The notes: a model not told the origin generated them from the letters alone. Counted from the stretch's first letter, positions 8,533 through 17,500 are shown. The stretch is DNA of 64,000 bases from JAZKFT01 sp963845495 (GCA_963845495.1 CAWJTH010000091.1:1-64000); one strand, 5' to 3'. Translations and numbers: made by a program.

Positions 8533-8564
8533 AATAAAAAACGGCCCCATAACAAGGCCGTTTT
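8533..8564 (-). terminator. Intrinsic terminator of the minus-strand membrane protein gene
   Basis: Read on the minus strand, AAAACGGCC and GGCCGTTTT arms are followed by a T-rich tract. It lies 26 bases after the stop of the gene at 8590-9054. Confidence 0.75.
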
Positions 8565-8589
8565 AATAAAAATATGATATTATTTGTTT

Positions 8590-9054
8590 TTATAAAGGTG
8601 GATTATTTGGTGTATTAGTTGATTGCGTTTTATCATTTATCTCTTTTTTTAAACTATCAAAACCACTTTTAAAGTCATCGCCTGGATTTTTAAACATCCA
8701 CGCAGAACCTGCAACTGCAATTGCCGCCAATAAGCCGATATAAAGGCCAAAACCACTTGCGCCGCCGGCTTCCGACAAAAATATCAATACACCCAACAAA
8801 GACAACCCGCCGCAAACCAATGCCGCAAACCACATAGTTTTAGGTAGGTTGGATGTTTGATCGCCCATATATGCAATGATGCCGGCACCCACAAAAGCCA
8901 AAAAACACAATATACCCCAACTATGAAACCCGTTCACCGTTATGCCAAACCCACCAAACCCTACTGAAACCCAGGGTAAAAAAATTGAAATAACCCCAAT
9001 TAAAGCTGCAATTAAAATGAATTTGCGCTGTTTAGACATTGCCTGAAAGTTCAT
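8590..9054 (-). CDS. Small four-helix membrane protein, unknown
   Basis: About 154 residues from ATG 9054 (MNFQAMSKQRK); an upstream TTG at 9075 and an internal ATG at 9039 are alternatives. Four hydrophobic segments are seen: FILIAALIGVISIFLPWV, a second around WGILCFLAFVGAGII, a third around AALVCGGLSLLGVLI, and a fourth around YIGLLAAIAVAGSAWMF. A polar tail rich in Lys, Asp and Asn ends NTPNNPPL. I do not recognise a family. It is a monocistronic gene with a terminator between it and pdxH. Confidence 0.7.
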   Translation of the reverse strand: MNFQAMSKQRKFILIAALIGVISIFLPWVSVGFGGFGITVNGFHSWGILCFLAFVGAGIIAYMGDQTSNLPKTMWFAALVCGGLSLLGVLIFLSEAGGASGFGLYIGLLAAIAVAGSAWMFKNPGDDFKSGFDSLKKEINDKTQSTNTPNNPPL

Positions 9055-9105
9055 AGTTATTAGTTTTGACAACAAAGTAGAATTTTTTTTTAATTTATCA
9101 AATAA

Positions 9106-9147
9106 TTATTAAAAATAAATAGGCCTTGGTGAGTAACCAAGGCCTAT
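9106..9147 (-). terminator. Intrinsic terminator of pyrH
   Basis: ATAGGCCTTGGT and ACCAAGGCCTAT arms with a 5-base loop; on the minus strand an AT/T-rich tract follows. It lies 22 bases after the pyrH stop. Confidence 0.8.
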
Positions 9148-9168
9148 GGATGCGTATTTAAAATTAAC

Positions 9169-9879
9169 TTATTTTACCAAGGTACCCACATTTAACCCTT
9201 CCACCACTTTTTGAAGATTGCCAATTTTGTTCATATCAAACACAATAATCGGCAATTCATTTTCCATGCAAAGCGTAAAAGCAGTCATATCCATAATTTT
9301 TAAATTGTTGGAGATGCACTCTTGGAAACTGATGGTGTCGAATTTTGTAGCGGTTGGGTCTTTTTCAGGATCAGCAGTATAAATGCCATCCACCCTTGTA
9401 CCTTTCATAATCACATCTGCCTTAATTTCAATTGCCCTCAGCGAGCCGGCGGTATCTGTAGTAAAATAAGGGTTGCCCGTACCTGCACCAAAAATCACCA
9501 CCCTGCCTTTTTCAAGGTGACGGATGGCCCGCCTGCGGATGTAAGGTTCAGCAATTTGTTCCATTTTGATGGCGGTTTGCAACCTAGTGTAAACATTTTC
9601 TTTTTCTAGGGCACTTTGCAAAGCCATGCCATTAATAACAGTGGCCAACATGCCCATGTAATCGCCTTGTGCCCTTTCAATACCAGTTTCGGCCTCGTTC
9701 ATGCCGCGGTAAATATTGCCACCGCCAATTACGATTGCCACTTGCACACCAAGCGATGTAATGCGTTTGATATCTTTTGCGTATTGGGTAAGAATTTCAG
9801 AATCCAGTCCAAAATTTTTGTTTCCCATCAAAGCTTCACCCGAAAGCTTAAGTAAAATCCGCTTGTACTTTGGTAGCAT
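9169..9879 (-). CDS. pyrH: UMP kinase
   Basis: Cytoplasmic hexameric kinase phosphorylating UMP to UDP in pyrimidine nucleotide synthesis. It belongs to the amino-acid kinase fold, with LLKLSGEALMG at 9-19, VIGGGNIYRG at about 50-59, GDYMGMLATVINGMAL at about 72-87, and FGAGTGNPYFTTDTAG at about 130-145. At 236 residues the length is typical. In many bacteria pyrH sits with tsf and frr; here neither neighbours it. Confidence 0.95.
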   Translation of the reverse strand: MLPKYKRILLKLSGEALMGNKNFGLDSEILTQYAKDIKRITSLGVQVAIVIGGGNIYRGMNEAETGIERAQGDYMGMLATVINGMALQSALEKENVYTRLQTAIKMEQIAEPYIRRRAIRHLEKGRVVIFGAGTGNPYFTTDTAGSLRAIEIKADVIMKGTRVDGIYTADPEKDPTATKFDTISFQECISNNLKIMDMTAFTLCMENELPIIVFDMNKIGNLQKVVEGLNVGTLVK

Positions 9880-9997
9880 ATTGAATTATATCTTGTTTTG
9901 CGGCAAATATCCACGTTTCTGTTGATTAATGAAATAGCTTTTGGTTGATGATTGTCAGCTTTCTGCTAATGTGTTCAAAAACAATACATTTGTTTGC

Positions 9998-10675
9998 ATG
10001 AAACGAGATGACACACTCTGGAAAGGGATTTTAGAAAATATTTTTGATGACTTTTTACGCTTTTTCTTCAAAGATGCCATTGCTATTTTTTGACTTCGAA
10101 AAAGGCTTTCAATTTCTAGACAAAGAATTGGAGCAACTTTTTCCCGTAGAGGAAATGGAAGCCCCAAAATTTGTTGATAAACTGGTGAAAGTATTTACTA
10201 AAACTGGTAAAGAAGAATGGATATTAGTTCATATTGAAGTACAAGGTTACGATGATAAGGACTTCGCTAAACGTATGTTCACTTATTTTTACCGTATTTT
10301 GGATAGGTGTGGCAAGCAAACGACTTCCGTTGCCATTTTTAGTGATGATAATAAAAAGTTTCACCCCAAAGAATACGTTTACAATTATTTGGGAACGGAA
10401 AATATATTTCGTTTTAATACGTATAAAATATTGAACAAGATGAGGAAGTGAAAACAATAAAACCATGGGTATAATAGAACAAGTGCTGGAACGTGCAAAA
10501 AAAGAAGGCTTAATGGAAGGTTTAAAAGAAGGTAAAATGGAAGCCGCTAAAGAAAGAGATTATCTATTCGTTAAAAAATCTTTTAGCCGCCAATAAATTC
10601 ACAACTGCTGAAATCGCAAATTTCGCCAGCGTCACAGAAGCCTTTGTAGTAGATGTTCAAAAAAGTCTAGGTTAA
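9998..10675 (+). pseudogene. Degraded Rpn-type PD-(D/E)XK nuclease/transposase-like gene
   Basis: Pieces in three frames reconstruct a Rpn/YhgA-type recombination-promoting nuclease. ATG 9998 gives MKRDDTLWKGILENIFDDF, then the frame breaks at six T (10086-10091). It continues as FDFEKGFQFLDKELEQLF and WILVHIEVQGYDDKDFAKRM (the catalytic Glu-x-Gln region) to about 10432, where a base is missing near NTYKIL. The middle of the protein is absent. The C-terminal piece restarts at 10465 (MGIIEQVLERAKKEG) and breaks again at six A (10573-10578) before the end VKNLLAANKFTTAEIANF. Three frameshifts plus an internal deletion indicate a dead gene. Confidence 0.85.
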
Positions 10676-10692
10676 TTTTTCTCTCAATTCAT

Positions 10693-10700
10693 TAGGTTTG
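10693..10700 (+). promoter_or_regulatory. Possible -7 box upstream of the saccharopine dehydrogenase-like gene
   Basis: TAGGTTTG fits TAnnTTTG but ends only four bases before the ATG at 10705, which would make the transcript nearly leaderless. No -33 element is clear. Confidence 0.25.
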
Positions 10701-10704
10701 CGAC

Positions 10705-12285
10705 ATGCAAATCAACCACATCCTTCTTTTTGGAGCAGGCAAATCTGCCACCGCTTTAATCGATTATTTAATAGCAAATGCCGAACAGGAAAATTGGCAT
10801 ATAACCATTGCTGATATTGATGCAGCTTTAATTGTAGGTAAAACAAACTATGCACTTTGCACCACCGCCGTTGCGTTGGATATCCACAATACGGAAAAAA
10901 GAAATGAATTAATCGAAAAGGCAGATTTGGTTATCTCCATGATGCCGCCAGCCTTGCATTTTTTGATAGCCCAAGATTGTATTCTTTACAAAAAAAATTT
11001 ACTTACCGCTTCTTATGTTGATGGGCAAATAAAATCGTTGCAACCGGAAATAGAAAAAAACAATCTCCTTTTCTTATGCGAAATGGGGCTAGATCCCGGT
11101 ATAGACCACATGAGCGCAATGCAATTAATCGATGAAATAAAAGAAAACGGCGGCGAAATTATTTCTTTTAAATCGCATTGCGGCGGTTTAGTAGCACCCG
11201 AAAGTGACGACAACCCATGGCGATATAAAATAAGTTGGAATCCACGAAACGTAGTATTGGCGGGCAAAGCAGGCGCTTTATATCAGCTAAACGGACACAC
11301 GGTAACTGAAAAATATGAAGAATTGTTTGAACCAGAAAGAGGGTTCCGGATAAATGATGAAATCGGCTTTTTGGGCTATTATCCAAACCGGGATTCATTG
11401 CCGTACATGCCATTATATGGCTTGGAAAATGTTGAAACATTTATGCGTACCACACTGCGCTATCCCGATTTTTTATATGGTTGGAACAATGTGGTTGAGC
11501 TAGCGCTAACCGACGAAACACCGGAATATCAAACGGACGGTATTTCGTTAGCAGCGTTTTTTAAGTCGCACTTTGGAACGATGGATTTTAGCGAATGGGT
11601 TAATAATAAAATGGGCGAGCGTATTGCTTTTGTAAAGAATTTAGCGGAAAACCTAAACAAATTGATGGAGGCTGAAGCCGCCGCTGATGATGCCAAAGAA
11701 GAAAATCCAGATTTTGAAAAGCCGGATGGATTTTCGTTGGTAAATGAAATGGGCGAGATGGAAAATGTGAATTTAAACGAAATGAAAGAAAAGGCTGCAC
11801 GAGCCATTTCCCACAAAATGCATGAAGCAAACCTTACTTTAAAACAACTATTTTTTTTGGGTATGGATGATGATGAAACAATCATCAACAAAGGTTTTTG
11901 CAGTGCTGCCGACGTGTTACAATTTGCGTTGGAAACCAAGCTGGCACTACATCCCACAGACAAAGACATGGTAGTAATGGCGCATGAAATTGAATACCAA
12001 GCGGTGGAAAGAAACAACGAACAAGAAGGCAAGGAACAAGAAAATAAAGAGCTAAAAAAATATTATTTACAAAGTACGCTTATTGTAAAAGGCGATGATA
12101 ATTTGCATACCGCCATGGCAAAAACGGTGGGCTTGCCATTGGGCATTGCTGCAAAATTTATTTTAAACGGCACTATAAAAACAACTGGTTTGCAGATACC
12201 GACAAAGGCGGAAATCTACAAACCAGTGCTTAAGGAATTAAAGAAAAACGGAATAGTTTTTCAAGAAGAGATTTATGAAACCTGA
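10705..12285 (+). CDS. Saccharopine dehydrogenase-like oxidoreductase
   Basis: NAD(P)-dependent Rossmann enzyme: LLFGAGKSATALIDYL at 7-22 is the dinucleotide-binding loop, and CEMGLDPGIDHMSAM at about 129-143 and SFKSHCGGL follow the saccharopine reductase/dehydrogenase pattern. The C-terminal TAMAKTVGLPLGIAA and GLQIPTKAEIYKPVL are typical of the family. At 526 residues it is longer than the usual 440-450. The extra sequence is a charged segment around residues 315-375 (AEAAADDAKEENPDF onward) and a Glu/Lys/Asn stretch near 430-450. Its pathway (lysine degradation or a related amine) is not shown by the neighbours. The stop overlaps the convergent gene by 13 bases. Confidence 0.85.
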   Translation: MQINHILLFGAGKSATALIDYLIANAEQENWHITIADIDAALIVGKTNYALCTTAVALDIHNTEKRNELIEKADLVISMMPPALHFLIAQDCILYKKNLLTASYVDGQIKSLQPEIEKNNLLFLCEMGLDPGIDHMSAMQLIDEIKENGGEIISFKSHCGGLVAPESDDNPWRYKISWNPRNVVLAGKAGALYQLNGHTVTEKYEELFEPERGFRINDEIGFLGYYPNRDSLPYMPLYGLENVETFMRTTLRYPDFLYGWNNVVELALTDETPEYQTDGISLAAFFKSHFGTMDFSEWVNNKMGERIAFVKNLAENLNKLMEAEAAADDAKEENPDFEKPDGFSLVNEMGEMENVNLNEMKEKAARAISHKMHEANLTLKQLFFLGMDDDETIINKGFCSAADVLQFALETKLALHPTDKDMVVMAHEIEYQAVERNNEQEGKEQENKELKKYYLQSTLIVKGDDNLHTAMAKTVGLPLGIAAKFILNGTIKTTGLQIPTKAEIYKPVLKELKKNGIVFQEEIYET

Positions 12286-12752
12286 ATAAGATTTTTAACT
12301 TTAACCACTTTTACCCAATAAATAATTAAAAAAACAAACCAGACAAAAGTAACCAAACTGCCAATAATTGGTATAAACCTACAAACACCTAAAATGCATT
12401 TAGTACGGCCAGCTTCATAAGTAGGGCGATATTCTTCAATAAATAATATGGGTTTTGATATTATGTTGATATCGCTAAGCAAATCTTCTTCGTTACCTGT
12501 TAGCATTTCTCGGTTATCTATTTCTAAACGAACGGAATCTGCTATTTTGGCGTTTACGCTAAAAGCATAGATTGAGCCAAAAAGTGGTATTATTTGCAAA
12601 AAAACGTAGCCGGGTGGTATAAATCGATTTTCTGGATTTACAGCCCTTAATAAATTGTATTGTGCAAAATAATAGAGTAATAATATGCCGATAAATAAAA
12701 AAAACAGTCCAAACGCCCACAAAGTCGTCCAATTATCATAACTACTAAACAT
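12273..12752 (-). CDS. DUF4328-like membrane protein
   Basis: A 159-residue protein with an N-terminal hydrophobic pair (WAFGLFFLFIGILLLYYF; then NRFIPPGYVFLQIIPLFGSI near 42-61) and a C-terminal pair (RFIPIIGSLVTFVWFVFLI near 127-145). The Pro-Pro-Gly plus IIPLF pattern resembles DUF4328-type membrane proteins, but I am not certain. The middle, about residues 70-110, is polar. The function is unknown. Its end overlaps the saccharopine dehydrogenase-like gene tail to tail. Confidence 0.7.
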   Translation of the reverse strand: MFSSYDNWTTLWAFGLFFLFIGILLLYYFAQYNLLRAVNPENRFIPPGYVFLQIIPLFGSIYAFSVNAKIADSVRLEIDNREMLTGNEEDLLSDINIISKPILFIEEYRPTYEAGRTKCILGVCRFIPIIGSLVTFVWFVFLIIYWVKVVKVKNLIQVS

Positions 12753-12799
12753 TTGCTTTTGATTTTAAGCAATCTTTTAAAATATTGTTTTTCAATCAA

Positions 12800-13639
12800 T
12801 TACAAACGTTTCATCAAGTCGTTTGCCATTTTCACATAATCATCGTTTTTTGCTTTAGTGGCCAATTCTACTGTTTTTGTTGCGGCAGCTTTTGCAGCGG
12901 CTTTATCGCCCAATTTTTCTGAAATGCGTGCTTTTAATAAATAGATGTTAAAGGCATCCTTATTTTCATCCATCGATAAAGCCTTATCTACCCATTCTTT
13001 GGCTTTATTTAAATCTTTTCCGTTATCATAATAATATTGTGCGGCGGCAAAATAAGGTTTGTTATCCTTATTCATGGTATTGTCAATCTGCGTCATTACT
13101 TTAGCATCGCTGCCAGTAGTAATTGGCAAGGCTACCGCTGTGTTTGCCCACATTAAATGCAATTCGCAATTACCGTTTGTAACGTTGGCAAATTGCATGG
13201 TAAAAGTTTCTACCGGGCTGGCCATGGCCATTGGTTTTACTTTCACCCTTACCACATCGTTTTCGGGCTTGTACAAAGCCGGTTGGTTCACGTTTAAATC
13301 TTTTGTAATAATTATTGTCCATTCAGTTGCATCGGGAATGCTAAGCAAACCATATTTACCAGCCTTTATTTCAACGCCTCCAATGGTCACATCATCGCTA
13401 AAAACCAGTGTGGTGGCAGCATTTGCGCCAGTGCGCCATACTTTTCCGAACGGAACCAAATCACCAAAAATTTTGCGGCCCTTTACACCTGGGCGACTAT
13501 AGCTTAACTCAATACTGCCTAAGCCAAAGTTTTGTTTAATGGTTTGGGTGGTAGATGGTTGTGGCGTTACCAGCGGTTGCGCTTGCGCAAAAAATAAAGT
13601 GCCGACAATTATAGCCGCAACCAAAAATATCTTTTTCAT
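12800..13639 (-). CDS. DUF2911 domain protein with TPR-like tail
   Basis: A secreted protein (signal MKKIFLVAAIIVGTLFFAQA) followed by a DUF2911 domain: IELSYSRPGVKGRKIFGDL at about 43-61, PFGKVWRTGANAATTL, GGVEIKAGKYGLLSIP, and WTIIITKDL. From about residue 190 a helical TPR-like segment follows (AAQYYYDNGKDLNKAKEWVD), with further helices to the end. DUF2911 is common in Bacteroidota and has no assigned activity. It is probably periplasmic. It lies 48 bases upstream of the DUF4328-like gene on the same strand. Confidence 0.85.
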   Translation of the reverse strand: MKKIFLVAAIIVGTLFFAQAQPLVTPQPSTTQTIKQNFGLGSIELSYSRPGVKGRKIFGDLVPFGKVWRTGANAATTLVFSDDVTIGGVEIKAGKYGLLSIPDATEWTIIITKDLNVNQPALYKPENDVVRVKVKPMAMASPVETFTMQFANVTNGNCELHLMWANTAVALPITTGSDAKVMTQIDNTMNKDNKPYFAAAQYYYDNGKDLNKAKEWVDKALSMDENKDAFNIYLLKARISEKLGDKAAAKAAATKTVELATKAKNDDYVKMANDLMKRL

Positions 13640-13792
13640 TTATGATTTAAGTTTTGGCAAATGTAAAGGAGTTAGCAGACCAAAGCGGTTGGGAATTATG
13701 GGTTTCTGTAACATCACCAATTCCTTAATATAATGTTTGAAAAAGTCATTGTGTTGAAAACTGTCATTTAGAAATCGAAACTGGCTCACCGC

Positions 13793-15172
13793 TTAAAATT
13801 TCACTTCTACTTTTCCCTTTTCACCATTTTTTTTCACTTTCCATTTTGGCCCCTCTTTTAACAAGCGGATGGCTTCTGCATCAAGATCTTTTCCTTGCGA
13901 TTTGTCAACAGTTATATTTTTTATTTCACCATCTTTCGCCACTTCAAAACTCAATAACACACTGCGGTTGCTATACGAAGGGAGATCGCTGATACGGTTG
14001 TTGTTGGTTAAATAAAGGTCATAATTTTTCCAGCCTACAAATGGTTCCACGGTTGAAGCAATAGAATCAACTTTTACAATGGTCTGTTTAAAATCGATTG
14101 CCTCTTTTTGCTTAGCCGAACGGAAAAAAGCTAAGTTTTTATCCATGTTTTTATCATCGTTAAGCACAATACGATTTTCTTTAACATTGGCACTCATATT
14201 AAAATTCTGCGTTTCATAACCCAAACTTTTTGCCCTCACCGGCAAAATGCTGTCGGTGGAGACAAAATTAAAATAACCTTCACCATCTGAATAGGTACCG
14301 AAATTTTCGCCTGGTATCGTGATGTTACTAAACGGCAGCGGGTTGTTGTTGGCATCCAAAATTCTTCCTTGAAATACAAAAGAAGGCTTTTGTGGGGCGA
14401 TAGTTACGTTTTGTAATTCAGGTTCCGGCTTCTTTTGCGCACCGTAGCCCATCACTACCGTTTTTGATGTAATTTCTTTTTTGTAACTAAAGGTTTTTGA
14501 GCTAGGCGAAACGGCCACTTCGCTTAAAGCTACATCTTTTGATGATGGATTAGTTGAATCGGCCATCACCGTTGGAGCTTTTACGACTTCATTTTTCACA
14601 TCATCAGCCGCTTTGGTTTCTTTGTCGCGAGCCGACAAGGTTCTATCTTCTTGTATTGTTTTATAAGCTGAAACGTTTGACTGTTGTTGATTTGTTGAGA
14701 TATTTACCTTCGCTGGATTGGAGGCTTGCTCTTGTTTTGGCGTCGTATTTGCCACAACCGAGTCTTTAACAACCGGCGGTTGAACTTGGGCTATTTGTTT
14801 ATTGTTTGCTGTTATAGGTTCATCTTTCGGCCTATTGGCAATTGAATATAACCACCATGCTGCACCCAAAATAAATACCGCCGCAATAGCTTTTTGCAAC
14901 CATTTGCTCCGCAATATGGAAACAACCGGAACTAGCTTTTCTGTCTTTTTATCAGCTGCTTTTCCGGCAATAATTTTTCTTAACTCTATTAATTGCGGCA
15001 TATCCTTCGTCTGTTGTCCGTCGTCCGTCGCCATAACAAATCCATCCAACGCTTCGGCCAAAAATGGATCTTCCAACGCTGCTTTCTCCAATGCATACCG
15101 CTCCGCAGTGGACATTTGCCCATGTGCGTAACGAAGCAGGTCTTCGGCGGAATATGTTTTGTTTTCGTCCAT
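13793..15172 (-). CDS. Membrane TonB/carboxypeptidase-regulatory domain protein paired with a sigma factor
   Basis: 459 residues. N-terminal cytoplasmic part (YSAEDLLRYAHGQMSTAER at 7-25, ALDGFVMA), then one membrane helix near residues 91-107 (KAIAAVFILGAAWWLYSIA). A Gln/Asn/Ser-rich periplasmic linker follows. A carboxypeptidase-like regulatory domain (FQGRILDANNNPLPFSNITI at about 270-290) and a C-terminal TonB-like domain (LLSFEVAKDGEIKNITVD) close the protein. Directly downstream of an ECF-like sigma gene, it is a plausible anti-sigma or envelope-signal partner, though it is not a canonical FecR. Residues near 47-55 (TDDGQQTKD) come from a heptamer array at 15009-15036. Confidence 0.82.
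   Translation of the reverse strand: MDENKTYSAEDLLRYAHGQMSTAERYALEKAALEDPFLAEALDGFVMATDDGQQTKDMPQLIELRKIIAGKAADKKTEKLVPVVSILRSKWLQKAIAAVFILGAAWWLYSIANRPKDEPITANNKQIAQVQPPVVKDSVVANTTPKQEQASNPAKVNISTNQQQSNVSAYKTIQEDRTLSARDKETKAADDVKNEVVKAPTVMADSTNPSSKDVALSEVAVSPSSKTFSYKKEITSKTVVMGYGAQKKPEPELQNVTIAPQKPSFVFQGRILDANNNPLPFSNITIPGENFGTYSDGEGYFNFVSTDSILPVRAKSLGYETQNFNMSANVKENRIVLNDDKNMDKNLAFFRSAKQKEAIDFKQTIVKVDSIASTVEPFVGWKNYDLYLTNNNRISDLPSYSNRSVLLSFEVAKDGEIKNITVDKSQGKDLDAEAIRLLKEGPKWKVKKNGEKGKVEVKF
15009..15036 (-). repeat. Short heptamer array in the TonB-like gene
   Basis: Plus-strand words GTCTGTT, GTCCGTC, GTCCGTC, GCCATAA are in exact 7-base register within the coding region and encode the Asp/Gln/Thr stretch after ALDGFV. 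Confidence 0.6.
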
Positions 15173-15234
15173 TTTTATCGTGAAACCGTCAGTCGAGAAT
15201 CATAAGTTTCTACTATCCGGTTTGTTATGATTTA

Positions 15235-15308
15235 TTTAAGACATCGAAATTATTTCATTATCCATTATCAATTAGCCCATTATCCATTCCATCACTCGCT
15301 ATTCCCTA
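15235..15308. repeat. Word array overlapping the end of the sigma factor gene
   Basis: CATTATC, CATTATC, AATTAGC words near 15255-15275, then ACTCGCT, ATTCCCT, ATTTACC, ACTCGCC at 15293-15320, all 7 bases apart. The latter run into the gene, so the sigma factor's last residues (ASGK and stop) are array sequence. Confidence 0.65.
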
Positions 15309-15836
15309 TTTACCACTCGCCTTTTCCTCCATACAAAGTTTCAAATTTCTTCGTCCGTTTTGGATATGGCTTCTTACCAAATTCCAACTAAGCCCTGTTT
15401 GCTCGGCTATTTCGTTGTAACATTTTTCTTGCAAATAAAATAACCGCACCATCGTTTGTTGTTCCGCACTCAGCGTTTCAATGCATTTTTCCATGGCTTG
15501 TAATTTGTTTTCTTTGTCGATTACACCGTTCAGATGCACATCTTCGCCCAATTGCATAAACGCTTCCGGCAAATCAACCGTCGGCTTGTTTTTGGGATTA
15601 CGTAGCTTCATTAAGCAATGATTGCGTACCAAAACCGCCAACCAGCCCCTAAAGTTATCAATTTCATGCTTTTTAACTTTCACTACCAATTCCTCGTAAA
15701 TATCCAGCGATGCATCTTTCGCCCAATCGGCCGTTTTTAAATATTTTAAGCAAACACCAAACACTAAATCAGCATAGCGTTGATATAAAACGGCCAGCGG
15801 TTGTTGGTCGCTGGTTTGTTTATACGCATTTACCAA
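15306..15836 (-). CDS. RNA polymerase sigma factor, sigma-70 (ECF-like) family
   Basis: About 176 residues. Region 2: QRYADLVFGVCLKYLKTADWAKDASLDIY at about 24-52, read as a helix pair for core RNA polymerase binding. Region 4: LSAEQQTMVRLFYLQEKCYNEIAEQTGLS at about 119-147, the -35-binding helix-turn-helix. No in-frame ATG exists; TTG 15836 gives MVNAYKQTSD. Upstream codons still in frame give IDADLVNAYKQ, which matches the usual family N-terminus (D.eLV.aYk), so translation may begin a little further up or the start is damaged. It is cotranscribed with the TonB-like gene 133 bases downstream. Confidence 0.85.
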   Translation of the reverse strand: MVNAYKQTSDQQPLAVLYQRYADLVFGVCLKYLKTADWAKDASLDIYEELVVKVKKHEIDNFRGWLAVLVRNHCLMKLRNPKNKPTVDLPEAFMQLGEDVHLNGVIDKENKLQAMEKCIETLSAEQQTMVRLFYLQEKCYNEIAEQTGLSWNLVRSHIQNGRRNLKLCMEEKASGK

Positions 15837-16230
15837 ATCGGCATCGATAAAAGCTAAATATGTTTTATAAGAATCGATTTATTTGTTTTTTATTTTTTGG
15901 TGACCAGCTTTGGAAGCAAAGATTGGGCTTTTGTGGCGACGCTTCAAACAACCCTTGGCCATTTACCTTCTCTTTTTGAAGAAGGTGGCCAAGGCCGGAT
16001 GAGGCAGTGAGGTTTCCTATGGCATCATTTACTTAACAAAATCATTGTTTCCTATTTATATTTCTTGTCCTTTAGTTTTAGGCGGCGCACTAATGCATTC
16101 GCTTCGCAAAATCCGCCTTAGGCGGACAAAAATACAGAGCCCTATCAGGGTTCGCCAAAAATTTTCATTTAACAATTAATTGCCATACCAAACTATCTTT
16201 ATACTTGACATTTGAAAACAAAAAACAACT
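15837..16230. other. 394-base gene-free spacer with hairpins
   Basis: No coding sequence is seen. A hairpin at 15953-15994 pairs CCTTGGCC with GGCCAAGG around a CTTCT/AAGAAGG stem. Further on, TCCGCCTTAGGCGGA near 16128-16140 is a small palindrome, and AGCCCTATCAGGGTT at about 16138-16152 is preceded by CAAAAATACA, a word shared with the palindrome at 44515-44550. Promoters for the flanking divergent genes should also lie here, but I cannot fix them. Confidence 0.55.
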
Positions 16231-17382
16231 ATGAAACATTTTTCACGCCGCTCTTTTCTGGAAAAATTTAGTATGGGTGCCGCCGCTACAATTGTGCTAC
16301 CTTCAATACTAACCACAGCAAAAGCCAACATAAAAATGTACCAAGGAAAAAAATTAAATGTGGCACTTTGCGGTTTGGGTAATTATGCCGGCATGTTGGC
16401 CAATGGTTTGGCCGCATCGCAATATTGCCAACTATCGGGCATTGTTACTGGCCATCCAGGAAAGGCGGAAAAATGGAAAAAAGATTATAACATCCCTACA
16501 AAAAATATTTACAACTACCAAAATTTTGATGCCATTGTCCGCAACAAAGACATTGACGTCGTGTATGTTGTGTTGCCAAATGCCATGCATGCCGAATTTG
16601 TAATTAAGGCTGCAAAAGCAGGCAAACACGTAATTACCGAAAAGCCGATGGCTACTTCGGTAAAAGATTGCGAGGCTATGATAAAAGCTTGCAAAGATGC
16701 CGGCGTAAAATTGGCGGTTGGCTATCGGCTGCATTATGAACCGCATCATTTGGAAATAAAACGGCTTGGGCAAGAAAAAGTTTTTGGGCAAGTACGCTTA
16801 ATTGAAGCGGGACTTGGTTACAAAACCTACGATTTAAAAAACACGAACGATGCCAATTTTAATATAAACGACCCAAGCGAGTGGCGGCTTAGAAAAGCCA
16901 TGTCGGGCGGCGGGGCGCTAATGGATTTGGGTATTTATTGCCTGCAAAGCAGCCGTTACGTGTTGGGTGAAGAACCGATTTCGCTCACTGCTCAATTTGG
17001 GCCGGTACATAATAAAAAAAGATTTGCCGAGGTAGAGGAAACGATTTTATGGCAGTTGCAATTTCCCAGCGGGGCGGTGGCAAACTGCACCAGTTCGTAT
17101 GGTTTTAATATTGATCGATTTTATGCAGCGGCCGATGATGGAAGCTTCGAATTAAGTCCAGGCTTGAGTTACGGCCCGTTTAAAGGCAAAACCAGCAAGG
17201 CAGAATTAAATTTTCCCACCATTAACCAGCAAGCTGCGCAACTGGATGGAATTGGAAAATTGATTTTGGAAAACCAACCATTGCCAAATCACATTACCGG
17301 CGAAGAAGGTTTGAAAGACATTAAAATAATGGAAGCTATTTACGAAGCGGCCAAATCGGGTAAGCGGGTTTCGTTGGTGTAA
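16231..17382 (+). CDS. Gfo/Idh/MocA oxidoreductase with twin-arginine signal
   Basis: A 383-residue NAD(P)-dependent sugar oxidoreductase. The N-terminus FSRRSFLEKFSMGAAATIVL at 4-23 is a twin-arginine (Tat) signal, so it is exported folded with its cofactor. The Rossmann domain follows (VALCGLGNYAGMLANGL at about 46-62), with the family EKP lysine motif (VITEKPMATS at about 131-140) and the C-terminal GGGALMDLGIYCLQSSRYVLG at about 227-247. Substrate is not evident; relatives include glucose-fructose oxidoreductase. It stands alone between repeat regions. Confidence 0.9.
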   Translation: MKHFSRRSFLEKFSMGAAATIVLPSILTTAKANIKMYQGKKLNVALCGLGNYAGMLANGLAASQYCQLSGIVTGHPGKAEKWKKDYNIPTKNIYNYQNFDAIVRNKDIDVVYVVLPNAMHAEFVIKAAKAGKHVITEKPMATSVKDCEAMIKACKDAGVKLAVGYRLHYEPHHLEIKRLGQEKVFGQVRLIEAGLGYKTYDLKNTNDANFNINDPSEWRLRKAMSGGGALMDLGIYCLQSSRYVLGEEPISLTAQFGPVHNKKRFAEVEETILWQLQFPSGAVANCTSSYGFNIDRFYAAADDGSFELSPGLSYGPFKGKTSKAELNFPTINQQAAQLDGIGKLILENQPLPNHITGEEGLKDIKIMEAIYEAAKSGKRVSLV

Positions 17383-17394
17383 ATGTTTGATTAC

Positions 17395-17500
17395 CAAATA
17401 ATATTTTGTCACGCAGTGGCGCGGGGGACGCAGATAAAATACATGTTTTATGCCTCGCCTCCTTTTCCCTGCGGCTCTGCGAGAATATTCTCTTTTTTGA
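17395..17500. repeat. CGCAG-word inverted array between two genes
   Basis: Left part has CACGCAG and GACGCAG words; the right part read on the minus strand has CGCAGAG, CCGCAGG, GAAAAGG in 7-base steps. They flank an AT-rich centre (ACATGTTTTAT) and could fold back. An open frame upstream of the GNAT gene here is an artefact of this repeat. Confidence 0.5.

Noticed and set aside
9322..9855. Plus-strand frames opposite pyrH
   Set aside because: Shadows of the pyrH coding strand with no family features.
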